From Pseudomonas tensinigenes (GTDB taxonomy: Bacteria; Pseudomonadota; Gammaproteobacteria; Pseudomonadales; Pseudomonadaceae), in assembly GCF_014268445.2 (NCBI RefSeq), contig NZ_CP077089.1:3093501-3157500 (forward strand): DNA of 64,000 bases. Direction: 5' to 3'. Both the position numbers and the translations under genes were made by a program. Below are positions 36,787 through 44,488 of the stretch, piece after piece; positions within the stretch are counted from its first letter, which is position 1; each line of letters begins with the position of its first letter. A model generated the notes under the pieces. The model saw only the letters and a list, made by a program, of their open reading frames with translations, had not been told where the DNA came from and did not search any database.

Positions 36787-37128
36787 TTCAAAAGTCCTTA
36801 TTGAGATTTTAAGTTCGGTTCCTGACCCGTTCGGTCCGGACCAGTAGGCCTATCAATTCACCGGTCAACAACTGTCAACTCTGACAGGTCGAGCGGTAAA
36901 TCCGATGAGCGGTCACTTGCGGTCAAGCCATTTTCCAACTCCGATTCAATGCTTTATCTGTGCATCAATCGGTCGCGCACATGCCCTTGAATGTGACGTT
37001 ACTTCCCAATCGGTTGCCCTCAGTAGCGAAGTTCAAACCTCTATTGGCAATGGTCGCGCGCAGATCCGCGGGCTAACTTGTTGAACCGATTAATGTTTCC
37101 GAAGACCTGGGTTTTATTGCCAAAGCTA

Positions 37129-37144
37129 TGGCACACTTTCTGCT
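37129..37144 (+). promoter_or_regulatory. Candidate sigma-54 (-24/-12) promoter of the glucosaminate-type operon
   Basis: TGGCACACTTTCTGCT matches TGGCACGNNNNTTGCW at the invariant GG and GC with the right spacing. It is 66 nt before the ATG at 37211. No enhancer-binding regulator gene lies in the cluster, so this could also be chance. Confidence 0.45.
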
Positions 37145-37147
37145 GTC

Positions 37148-37187
37148 TATTCCGTAGTAACAAACCGTGTTCCGGTATAGCGGAATA
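37148..37187 (+). promoter_or_regulatory. Candidate operator: TATTCCG...TTCCG-N6-CGGAATA
   Basis: TTCCGGTATAGCGGAA (37170-37185) is an inverted repeat with 5-bp arms, and a further TATTCCG half-site lies at 37148-37154. It sits where a repressor or an activator of the importer operon would bind. The IclR protein encoded at 40963-41727 is the obvious candidate. The site is not repeated before the iclR gene. Confidence 0.42.
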
Positions 37188-37210
37188 AACACCATCCTGG
37201 AGTGCTTGCC

Positions 37211-38059
37211 ATGCATCGCCGTCCTTCGTTGTTCAAAGCGTGTGTTTTTGTTCTTGCGGCTTCGTCCGCTGTCATGGGTATGGCCCAGGCAGCCGACAGC
37301 AAGCTCGACAGTGTTCTGGCCCGTGGCAAATTGATTGTCGGCACTGGCAGCACCAATGCGCCGTGGCACTTTCAGGGCGCGGACGGCAAGTTGCAGGGCT
37401 TTGATATCGACATCGCCAGAATCGTCGCCAAGGGTCTGTTCAACGATCCGAGCAAAGTCGAGTTCGTCGTGCAGTCGTCCGATGCGCGGATTCCCAATCT
37501 GCTCACCGACAAGGTCGACATGAGCTGCCAATTCATCACCGTCACCGCCAGCCGCGCGCAGCAAGTGGCGTTCACCCTGCCGTACTACCGCGAGGGCGTC
37601 GGCCTGCTGCTGCCGAACAACAGCAAGTACAAGGAAATCGAAGACCTGCAAGCCGCCGGCGACAGCGTCACCGTGGCGGTGCTGCAAAACGTTTACGCCG
37701 AAGAGCTGGTGCATCAGGCATTGCCCAAAGCCAAGGTCGATCAGTACGACAGCGTTGATCTGATGTATCAGGCGGTGAACTCCGGTCGCGCCGATGCCGC
37801 CGCCACCGACCAGTCTTCGGTCAAATACCTGATGGTGCAGAACCCTGGCCGCTACCGCAGCCCAAGCTATGCGTGGAGCCCGCAAACCTACGCGTGTGCA
37901 GTGAAGCGCGGCGATCAGGACTGGCTGAACTTCGTCAACACCGCGCTGCATGAAGCCATGACCGGCGTTGAATTCCCGACTTATGCGGCGTCGTTCAAGC
38001 AGTGGTTCGGTGTAGATCTGCCGTCGCCCGCCATCGGTTTCCCAGTCGAATTCAAATGA
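37211..38059 (+). CDS. Periplasmic binding protein of a polar amino acid-type ABC importer (probably D-glucosaminate)
   Basis: 282 aa from ATG 37211 (MHRRPSLFKACVFVLAASSA), with GGAG upstream; GTG 37202 is less likely. The signal peptide ends MGMAQA/AD. The mature protein shows the SBP_bac_3 pattern: VLARGKLIVGTG, LQGFDIDIARIVAKGLF, and VEFVVQSSDARIPNLLTDKVDMSCQF. It is first in an operon of importer genes followed by RidA, then regulator, dehydratase and kinase. The amino-acid-type binding fold plus the downstream enzymes suggest an amino sugar acid as ligand (inference). Confidence 0.9.
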   Translation: MHRRPSLFKACVFVLAASSAVMGMAQAADSKLDSVLARGKLIVGTGSTNAPWHFQGADGKLQGFDIDIARIVAKGLFNDPSKVEFVVQSSDARIPNLLTDKVDMSCQFITVTASRAQQVAFTLPYYREGVGLLLPNNSKYKEIEDLQAAGDSVTVAVLQNVYAEELVHQALPKAKVDQYDSVDLMYQAVNSGRADAAATDQSSVKYLMVQNPGRYRSPSYAWSPQTYACAVKRGDQDWLNFVNTALHEAMTGVEFPTYAASFKQWFGVDLPSPAIGFPVEFK

Positions 38060-38110
38060 TCCCGTGAGAGTGGGGCGATTCCCGTCGCCCCGCTCAAGGT
38101 ACTGCTGACC

Positions 38111-38773
38111 ATGAACTATCAGTTGAACTTTGCCGCCGTGTGGCGCGATTTCGACACTTTGCTGGCGGGGCTCGGTCTGGGTCTCGAACTGGCGCTGGTG
38201 TCGATCGCCATCGGCTGCGTGATCGGCCTGCTGATGGCGTTTGCCTTGCTCTCCAAGCATCGCGCCTTGCGGGTGCTGGCTTCGGTGTACGTCACGGTGG
38301 TGCGTAACACGCCGATTCTGGTGTTGATTCTGTTGATCTACTTTGCCTTGCCAAGCCTGGGCATTCGTCTGGACAAGATTCCCTCGTTCATCATCACCCT
38401 GTCGTTGTATGCCGGGGCGTACCTGACCGAAGTCTTCCGTGGTGGCTTGCTGAGCATCCCCAAAGGTCAGCGCGAAGCCGGGCTGGCCATCGGCCTCGGC
38501 GAGTGGCAGGTCAAGGCCTACGTCACCGTGCCGGTGATGTTGCGCAACGTCTTGCCGGCACTGTCGAACAACTTCATTTCGCTGTTCAAGGACACCTCGC
38601 TGGCCGCCGCGATTGCGGTGCCGGAGCTGACCTATTACGCGCGCAAGATCAACGTCGAGAGCTACCGGGTGATTGAAACCTGGCTGGTGACCACGGCGTT
38701 GTATGTCGCGGCCTGTTACCTCATTGCCATGCTGCTGCGTTACCTCGAGCAGCGTCTGGCGATCCGCCGATAG
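38111..38773 (+). CDS. ABC importer permease 1 (amino acid type)
   Basis: 220 aa, HisM/GlnP-family permease with about five helices. The typical TVVRNTPILVLILLIYFALP motif and the EAA loop (QREAGLAIGLGEWQVKAYVTVPVMLRNVLPAL) are present. It pairs with the next gene, 9 nt downstream. Confidence 0.92.
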   Translation: MNYQLNFAAVWRDFDTLLAGLGLGLELALVSIAIGCVIGLLMAFALLSKHRALRVLASVYVTVVRNTPILVLILLIYFALPSLGIRLDKIPSFIITLSLYAGAYLTEVFRGGLLSIPKGQREAGLAIGLGEWQVKAYVTVPVMLRNVLPALSNNFISLFKDTSLAAAIAVPELTYYARKINVESYRVIETWLVTTALYVAACYLIAMLLRYLEQRLAIRR

Positions 38774-38782
38774 GAGGCTGCG

Positions 38783-39445
38783 ATGTACGAATCTCCCAGT
38801 TGGTTACATGAATTGTGGATTGCGCGAGAGCCGCTTTGGCAGGGCTTTTTGACCAGTGTGCAAGTGTCGGCGCTGGCGATTCTGCTCGGCACTGTGCTAG
38901 GCGTGCTCACCGGTCTGGTGCTGACCTACGGCAAGTTCTGGATGCGCGCGCCGTTCCGTTTTTACGTCGACCTGATTCGCGGTACACCGGTGTTTGTATT
39001 GGTGTTGGCCTGCTTCTATATGGCGCCGGCACTCGGTTGGCAGATCAGCGCGTTTCAGGCCGGTGCCTTGGGGCTGACGCTGTTTTGCGGTTCGCACGTT
39101 GCCGAGATCGTGCGCGGCGCGTTGCAAGCGTTGCCGCGCGGGCAGATGGAAGCGAGCCAGGCCATCGGCCTGACGTTCTACCAATCCCTAGGCTACGTGC
39201 TGTTGCCTCAGGCCTTGCGGCAGATCCTGCCGACCTGGGTCAACTCGTCCACTGAAATCGTCAAGGCTTCGACCTTGTTGTCGGTGATCGGCGTCGCCGA
39301 ATTGTTGCTCAGCACGCAACAGGTCATCGCCCGGAACTTCATGACCCTGGAGTTCTACCTGTTCGCCGGTTTTCTGTTCTTCGTCATCAACTACGGCATC
39401 GAATTACTCGGCCGGCACATTGAAAAGCGGGTGGCCCTGCCATGA
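38783..39445 (+). CDS. ABC importer permease 2 (amino acid type)
   Basis: 220 aa, same family as the previous gene; contains [20 protein letters not shown] and [32 protein letters not shown]. Its stop overlaps the ATG of the ATPase gene by 4 nt. A heterodimeric channel of the two permeases is expected. Confidence 0.92.
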   Translation: MYESPSWLHELWIAREPLWQGFLTSVQVSALAILLGTVLGVLTGLVLTYGKFWMRAPFRFYVDLIRGTPVFVLVLACFYMAPALGWQISAFQAGALGLTLFCGSHVAEIVRGALQALPRGQMEASQAIGLTFYQSLGYVLLPQALRQILPTWVNSSTEIVKASTLLSVIGVAELLLSTQQVIARNFMTLEFYLFAGFLFFVINYGIELLGRHIEKRVALP

Positions 39446-40233
39446 CTCAAGCTCAAGTTGCTTCACAGGATCAGGCGCTGCTGGACATTCGCGGCCTGCA
39501 CAAACAATACGGCGCGGTCGAAGTGCTCAAGGGTGTCGATCTGAGCATGCAGCGCGGCAACGTGGTCACGCTGATCGGCTCCAGCGGTTCGGGCAAGACC
39601 ACGCTGCTGCGTTGCGTGAACATGCTCGAGGAATTCCAGGGCGGGCAGATCCTGCTCGACGGTGAATCCATCGGCTATGACGAGGTCAACGGCAAGCGTG
39701 TGCGTCACGCGGAAAAAGTCATTGCCCGCCATCGCGCGATGACCGGCATGGCGTTCCAGCAGTTCAACCTGTTCCCGCATCTGACCGCGTTGCAGAACGT
39801 TACCCTGGGCTTGCTCAAGGTGAAGAAGATGCACAAGGACGAAGCCGTCGTCCTCGCGGAAAAATGGCTGGAACGCGTCGGCCTGCTGGAGCGGCGCAAT
39901 CACTTTCCCGGTCAGTTGTCCGGGGGGCAGCAACAGCGCGTGGCGATTGCCCGGGCGATTGCGATGAACCCGAGCCTGATGCTGTTTGATGAAGTCACTT
40001 CGGCCCTCGACCCGGAACTGGTTGGCGAAGTACTTAACGTGATCAAGGGTCTGGCCGAAGACGGCATGACCATGTTGCTGGTGACCCACGAAATGCGTTT
40101 TGCCTTCGAGGTTTCGGACAAGATCGTTTTCATGAATCAGGGGCGAATCGAAGAGCAGGGGCCTCCCAAGGAACTGTTCGAGCGCCCGCAATCGCCTCGT
40201 CTGGCCGAGTTTCTCAAGAGCACGCGGTTTTAA
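39442..40233 (+). CDS. ABC importer ATPase (amino acid type)
   Basis: 263 aa. GlnQ/HisP-family ATPase with Walker A GSSGSGKT at 46-53, [15 protein letters not shown] signature, Walker [14 protein letters not shown] and the H-loop LLVTHEM. Overlaps permease 2 by 4 nt. It completes a one-ATPase, two-permease, one-binding-protein importer. Confidence 0.94.
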   Translation: MTQAQVASQDQALLDIRGLHKQYGAVEVLKGVDLSMQRGNVVTLIGSSGSGKTTLLRCVNMLEEFQGGQILLDGESIGYDEVNGKRVRHAEKVIARHRAMTGMAFQQFNLFPHLTALQNVTLGLLKVKKMHKDEAVVLAEKWLERVGLLERRNHFPGQLSGGQQQRVAIARAIAMNPSLMLFDEVTSALDPELVGEVLNVIKGLAEDGMTMLLVTHEMRFAFEVSDKIVFMNQGRIEEQGPPKELFERPQSPRLAEFLKSTRF

Positions 40234-40262
40234 CTTTCGATTTGTAATCAGGAGAAGTACCC

Positions 40263-40652
40263 ATGAGCATTACGCGTTACGGCACCGGCAGCACCGCCGC
40301 TGGCGGCCAGCCCCGTCCATTCGCTCGCGCTGTTGAAGCGGATGGCTGGCTGCATGTGTCCGGCCAGGTGCCGGCGGTGGATGGCGAGATCATTGTCGGC
40401 GGCATCGTCGAGCAGACTCACCAGACCATGAAGAACCTGATCGCGATTCTCGAAGAGGCCGGTTATGGCCTGGAAGATGTCGTGCGTGCCGGGGTGTGGC
40501 TGGACGATCCGCGGGATTTCAGCAGTTTCAACAAGGTTTTCGGCGAGTATTTCAAGCCTGAACACGCACCGGCGCGGGCCTGTGTGCAGGCGAGCATGAT
40601 GGTTGATTGCAAGGTCGAGATCGACTGCATTGCGTACAAGAAAAAGGCTTGA
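40263..40652 (+). CDS. RidA-family enamine/imine deaminase
   Basis: 129 aa. RidA proteins hydrolyse reactive enamine/imine intermediates released by PLP dehydratases. Arg105, in HAPARACVQA, corresponds to the catalytic Arg of RidA. The gene follows the importer ATPase by 29 nt with AGGAG upstream. A PLP-dependent dehydratase in the same cluster (41767-42981) releases just such an intermediate, so the pairing makes sense. Confidence 0.9.
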   Translation: MSITRYGTGSTAAGGQPRPFARAVEADGWLHVSGQVPAVDGEIIVGGIVEQTHQTMKNLIAILEEAGYGLEDVVRAGVWLDDPRDFSSFNKVFGEYFKPEHAPARACVQASMMVDCKVEIDCIAYKKKA

Positions 40653-40678
40653 AAATTGCTGCGTTGCTTAGGCCGCAG

Positions 40679-40893
40679 CCCCTCACCCTAACCCTCTCCC
40701 AAGGGAGAGGGGACTGATCTGTATCGATGCGGATTTTGCGTATGACGCTTACATTTACATCGATACGGTCAGGCTCTTTCTCTCTGGGAGAGGGGACTGA
40801 TCTCTGTCGATGCAGATTTTGGCAAATGACCACAACATGTGCATCGATACCGTCAGGCTCCCTCTCCCTCTGGGAGAGGGCGGGGGGTGAGGG
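40679..40893. repeat. Palindromic CCCTCTCCC element, variant copy
   Basis: CCCCTCACCCTAACCCTCTC at the left and GGGAGAGGGCGGGGGGTGAG at the right, with two related inner copies of CTCTGGGAGAGGGGACTGAT. Inner TATCGATGC/GCATCGATA arms are new compared with the copies at 24 and 30 kb. It fills the gap between ridA and the iclR gene, where no other gene is seen. Confidence 0.75.
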
Positions 40894-40962
40894 CAGCAAT
40901 CCAACTGACACAACACCAAGGGCCAGTTACCATCCGGCGACTTTGAATGGGAACCCACTGAA

Positions 40963-41727
40963 ATGACCGAAGACACCATCAAACGCCGGGCACGCGGTCT
41001 GGACCGGGCGTTCGATATCCTCGATTTCCTCAAGGAGATCGGCCAGCCGCTGCGCCCGAACGACATCGCCAACGGCATCGGCAGCCCGAAATCCACCGTC
41101 TACGAACTCGTCGCTTCGCTGCTGGAACGACGGATTCTGGAGCCAGTGGGCAAGGACGGTCACGTCTATCTGGGCCGGCAGTTGTACTTTCTCGGTCAGG
41201 CGCATTTGCGTCACTTCGACCTCAGCCGCGAGGCCGATCACGCCTTGCAGGAGATCGTCAGCCAGACCCATGAAACCGCGCAGATGTGCCTGCTCAACGG
41301 CCGTAAATACACGGTGGCACTAATGAAGGAGGGTGAGCGGCATTTCCGCATTTCCTCCGACATCGGCGAAAACGCGCCAATCCCGTGGACGGCTTCCGGA
41401 CGCCTGCTGCTCGCGCACTTGAGCGATCAACAGATCATTGACCTGATCGACGAAGACGACTTCATCCTGCCCGATGGCGAGCGTTTGCCTCTAGAACGTT
41501 TTCTCGCGGAAATCCGTCAGGCCGGCATCGACGGATTCTTCTCCTTCGACAGTGTTGCCGACACCTTTACCCATTGCTTCGCCGCGCCGGTCAAAGATCC
41601 GCAAGGCGTGGCCATTTGCACCTTGTGCATCGTCGCCCCTCGGGCCGATGCGAAGAACAATTACAACGACTATCGCCGGGTGCTGATCGAGAGCGCCAAC
41701 AGCCTCGCCCGGCGCATCAACGAATAA
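40963..41727 (+). CDS. IclR-family transcriptional regulator
   Basis: 254 aa. N-terminal winged helix (about 10-70; RAFDILDFLKEIGQPLRPNDIANGIGSPKSTVYELVASL) and C-terminal effector domain (about 85-250; ISSDIGENAPIPWTASGRLLLAHLSD). IclR proteins often control catabolism of sugar acids and aromatic acids. Located inside the cluster, it probably regulates the importer and enzyme genes. Candidate operator sites lie at 37148-37187. Confidence 0.92.
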   Translation: MTEDTIKRRARGLDRAFDILDFLKEIGQPLRPNDIANGIGSPKSTVYELVASLLERRILEPVGKDGHVYLGRQLYFLGQAHLRHFDLSREADHALQEIVSQTHETAQMCLLNGRKYTVALMKEGERHFRISSDIGENAPIPWTASGRLLLAHLSDQQIIDLIDEDDFILPDGERLPLERFLAEIRQAGIDGFFSFDSVADTFTHCFAAPVKDPQGVAICTLCIVAPRADAKNNYNDYRRVLIESANSLARRINE

Positions 41728-41766
41728 CCGCGGCTGTCTGCGGCCGCGAAAGTGAGGAGTTCGACC

Positions 41767-42981
41767 ATGACGACTGCCAACAAAAACGCTGTGGAAAAGG
41801 GCAACGCTGCGATCGGCGCGCACCTGACGCGTGACGTCAGCCTGCCGGCGCTGGTGCTGCATCGCGAAGCGCTGGAGCACAACATCCGCTGGATGCAGAA
41901 GTTCGTCAGCGACAGCGGTGCGGAACTCGCGCCCCACGGTAAAACCAGCATGACCCCGGCACTGTTCAAGCGTCAGCTCGACGCCGGTGCCTGGGGCATC
42001 ACCCTCGCCAGCGCGACCCAGACCCAGGCTGCTTACGCCCACGGCGTGCGCCGCGTGTTGATGGCCAACCAACTGGTCGGCACGCCGAACATGGCGCTGA
42101 TTGCCGATCTGCTCGCCGACCCGACGTTTGATTTCTACTGCATGGTCGATCACCCGGACAACGTCGCCGATCTTGGCGCTTACTTCGCCTCGCGCGGCGT
42201 GAAGCTCAACGTGATGATCGAGTACGGCGTAGTCGGCGGCCGTTGCGGCTGCCGCAGCGAGCAGGAAGTCATCGAACTGGCCAAGGCGATCAACGCGCAA
42301 CCGGCGTTGGCCCTGACCGGTATCGAAGGTTATGAAGGCGTGATTCATGGTGATCACGCGGTCAGCGGTATCCGCGAATTCGCCGCGTCACTGGTGCGTC
42401 TGGCCGTGCAGTTGCAGAACAGCGGCGCGTTCGCCATCGCCAAGCCGATCATCACCGCCTCGGGCTCGGCGTGGTACGACCTGATCGCCGAATCGTTCGA
42501 AGCGCAGAACGCCGGCGGGCGTTTCCTCAGTGTGTTGCGTCCAGGCAGTTATGTGGCGCACGACCATGGCATCTACAAAGAGGCGCAATGCTGCGTGCTC
42601 GACCGTCGCAGCGATCTGCACGAAGGCTTGCGCCCGGCGCTGGAAGTCTGGGCCCACGTGCAGTCGCTGCCGGAGCCGGGTTTTGCGGTAATTGCACTGG
42701 GCAAGCGCGATGTCGCGTTCGATGCCGGTTTGCCGGTGCCGTTGTTGCGTTACAAGGCCGGAGTGGTACCAGCGGTGGGCGAGGATGTCGGTGCGTGCAA
42801 GGTCACGGCGGTGATGGATCAGCACGCGTTCATGACGGTGGCGCCAGGGATTGAGTTGCGGGTCGGGGACATCATTTCCTTTGGTACGTCGCACCCGTGC
42901 CTGACGTTCGACAAGTGGCGCGTGGGGTTGTTGGTGGATGAGCAGTTGTCGGTGATCGAAAGCATGGAGACCTGTTTCTAA
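41767..42981 (+). CDS. PLP-dependent D-amino acid dehydratase, DSD1/alanine-racemase-like (probable D-glucosaminate dehydratase)
   Basis: 404 aa from ATG 41767 with GAGGAG upstream; an earlier ATG at 41752 has no ribosome binding site. The alanine-racemase N-terminal barrel has the PLP lysine Lys59 (in APHGKTSMTPALF). A DSD-type C-terminus carries the probable zinc ligands His376 and Cys378 (in GTSHPCLTFDKW). Such enzymes dehydrate D-serine, D-threonine or D-glucosaminate. A D-glucosaminate dehydratase of this general class is known from P. fluorescens; it gives 2-keto-3-deoxygluconate and ammonia. The neighbouring kdgK-like kinase uses exactly that product, which favours the glucosaminate assignment over D-serine. 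Confidence 0.85.
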   Translation: MTTANKNAVEKGNAAIGAHLTRDVSLPALVLHREALEHNIRWMQKFVSDSGAELAPHGKTSMTPALFKRQLDAGAWGITLASATQTQAAYAHGVRRVLMANQLVGTPNMALIADLLADPTFDFYCMVDHPDNVADLGAYFASRGVKLNVMIEYGVVGGRCGCRSEQEVIELAKAINAQPALALTGIEGYEGVIHGDHAVSGIREFAASLVRLAVQLQNSGAFAIAKPIITASGSAWYDLIAESFEAQNAGGRFLSVLRPGSYVAHDHGIYKEAQCCVLDRRSDLHEGLRPALEVWAHVQSLPEPGFAVIALGKRDVAFDAGLPVPLLRYKAGVVPAVGEDVGACKVTAVMDQHAFMTVAPGIELRVGDIISFGTSHPCLTFDKWRVGLLVDEQLSVIESMETCF

Positions 42982-43005
42982 AGCTTGAGACCGAGTCGCG
43001 GCCAT

Positions 43006-43071
43006 TTCGCGAGCAGGCTCGCTCCCACAGGGGAAGGCATTCCAAATTGTGGGAGCGAGCCTGCTCGCGAA
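43006..43071. repeat. REP doublet between the dehydratase and kinase genes
   Basis: Inverted TTCGCGAGCAGGCTCGCTCC and GTGGGAGCGAGCCTGCTCGC copies, 18 nt apart, inside an apparent operon. Confidence 0.9.
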
Positions 43072-43114
43072 GGCGCCAGTCCAGACACCCGCGCATCAAC
43101 AGAGACAGCACAAG

Positions 43115-44053
43115 ATGAACACCCTCAGCCCCCTCGGCCCGAACACCCGGCGCATCGCCCTGATCGGCGAATGCATGATCGAACTGCAGCAACGCGCCGA
43201 CGGCAGCCTGCAGCAAAGCTTCGGCGGCGACACCCTGAACACCGCGGTGTACCTGTCCCGCGCCATGGGCGACAAGGCCCGGGTTGATTACGTCACCGCG
43301 CTGGGCGATGACAGCTTCAGCGACGCCATGTGCCAGATCTGGACCAGCGAAGGCATCGGCCTCGATCTCGTCCAGCGTCTGCCCGGGCGTTTGCCGGGCC
43401 TGTATTGCATCCAGACCGACGCCAACGGTGAGCGGCGTTTCCTTTATTGGCGCAACGAAGCGGCGGTTCGCGACTGTTTCACCACCCCGGCCGCCGCGCC
43501 GATTCTGGCCGCGTTGCCGGATTACGATGTGCTGTATTTCAGTGGCATTACTCTGGCGGTGCTCGGTGCGCTGGGGCGTGAACGCTTGATCCAGATCCTG
43601 GTCGAAGCGCGCCAGCGTGATGCGCGGATCGTTTTCGACAGCAACTATCGGCCACGCCTGTGGACCTCGGTGGAAGCCGCGCGGGCCGCTTATCGCAGCG
43701 TTCTGCCGTACGTTGATCTGGCGTTGCTGACGGTGGATGACGAACAGGCGCTGTTCGGTTTCGCCGATTGCGAAGCGGTGTTTGCCGCTTACGCGCAGTT
43801 CGGCACGCCGGAAGTGGTGCTCAAGCGTGGGGCCGAGGCGTGTCTGATTCGTTGTGATGACGAGACATTTGAAGTGCCGGCGCAGAAGGTCGAGAAGGTG
43901 GTGGACACCACGGCGGCGGGGGATTCGTTCAGTGCGGCCTATCTGGCCAGTCGATTGCTGGGCGGAAGTCCGGCGGAGGCTGCCGAGGCCGGGCATTTGC
44001 TGGCCAGCCGAGTGATTCAGGTGCCCGGGGCATTGATTCCGAAACAGGCTTGA
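43115..44053 (+). CDS. kdgK: PfkB-family sugar kinase (probable 2-keto-3-deoxygluconate kinase)
   Basis: 312 aa from ATG 43115 (MNTLSPLGPNTRRIALIGEC); a longer frame upstream is REP-encoded. The ribokinase fold shows GECMIELQQ, the sugar-binding GGDTLNTAVYLSRAMG, and the ATP/anion-hole motif DTTAAGDSFSAAYLAS with catalytic Asp about 269. Together they match KDG kinases. It would convert 2-keto-3-deoxygluconate from the dehydratase to KDPG for the Entner-Doudoroff pathway. The gene symbol rests on family and context. Confidence 0.85.
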   Translation: MNTLSPLGPNTRRIALIGECMIELQQRADGSLQQSFGGDTLNTAVYLSRAMGDKARVDYVTALGDDSFSDAMCQIWTSEGIGLDLVQRLPGRLPGLYCIQTDANGERRFLYWRNEAAVRDCFTTPAAAPILAALPDYDVLYFSGITLAVLGALGRERLIQILVEARQRDARIVFDSNYRPRLWTSVEAARAAYRSVLPYVDLALLTVDDEQALFGFADCEAVFAAYAQFGTPEVVLKRGAEACLIRCDDETFEVPAQKVEKVVDTTAAGDSFSAAYLASRLLGGSPAEAAEAGHLLASRVIQVPGALIPKQA

Positions 44054-44076
44054 ATGGCCGCTTGCTGCGCAATCGG

Positions 44077-44141
44077 TTCGCGAGCAGGCTCGCTCCCACA
44101 GGAGAATGCATTCCAAATGTGGGAGCGAGCCTGCTCGCGAA
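44077..44141. repeat. REP doublet downstream of kdgK
   Basis: Inverted TTCGCGAGCAGGCTCGCTCC and GTGGGAGCGAGCCTGCTCGC copies, 17 nt apart, between convergent kdgK and the parvulin gene. Confidence 0.9.
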
Positions 44142-44161
44142 AGGGCCCTGAAGCCAACCCG

Positions 44162-44437
44162 TCAATCGCGGTAAAACACCTGCACCAAGTGATACCCGAA
44201 CTTGCTCTTGATCGGCCCATGCACCGTGCGCAGCGGCTTTTTGAAAATCACCGCGTCGATCGCACCAACCATCTGCCCCGGCCGCACTTCACCCAGATCG
44301 CCGCCGCGCTTGCCGGACGGGCAGGTCGAAAATTTCTTGGCTAACACGTCAAACGCTTCACCCTTGGCGATGCGTTGTTTGAGCTGTTCGGCCTCTTCGG
44401 CGGTTTTCACCAGAATGTGGCGGGCTTGGGCTTTCAT
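44162..44437 (-). CDS. ppiC: Single-domain parvulin peptidyl-prolyl isomerase
   Basis: 91 aa. It begins MKAQARHILVKTAEEAEQLK, and FSTCPSGKRGGDLGEVRPGQMV and GPIKSKFGYHLVQV follow, the classic parvulin pattern. It isomerises X-Pro bonds in the cytosol. There are two paralogues in this window (also 60008-60289, 93 aa). It is leftward, behind the hybrid histidine kinase gene. Confidence 0.92.
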   Translation of the reverse strand: MKAQARHILVKTAEEAEQLKQRIAKGEAFDVLAKKFSTCPSGKRGGDLGEVRPGQMVGAIDAVIFKKPLRTVHGPIKSKFGYHLVQVFYRD

Positions 44438-44488
44438 CTTGCGGTACCTGATAACGGGGTGACGGCGGGGCGCGGATTATGCCTCAAG

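Larger units (their letters stand above)
36787..37210. other. Divergent intergenic region, AT-richer
   Basis: 424 nt between the carbohydrate-binding-like gene (leftward) and the ABC-importer operon (rightward). The left 340 nt hold no repeat or gene that I can support. The right end carries a sigma-54-type promoter (37129-37144) and TTCCG/CGGAA operator-like half-sites (37148-37187). Confidence 0.6.

Noticed and set aside
43049..43114. Longer N-terminus for the sugar kinase (MGASLLAKAPVQ...)
   Set aside because: That segment is encoded by a REP; the PfkB fold begins after ATG 43115.
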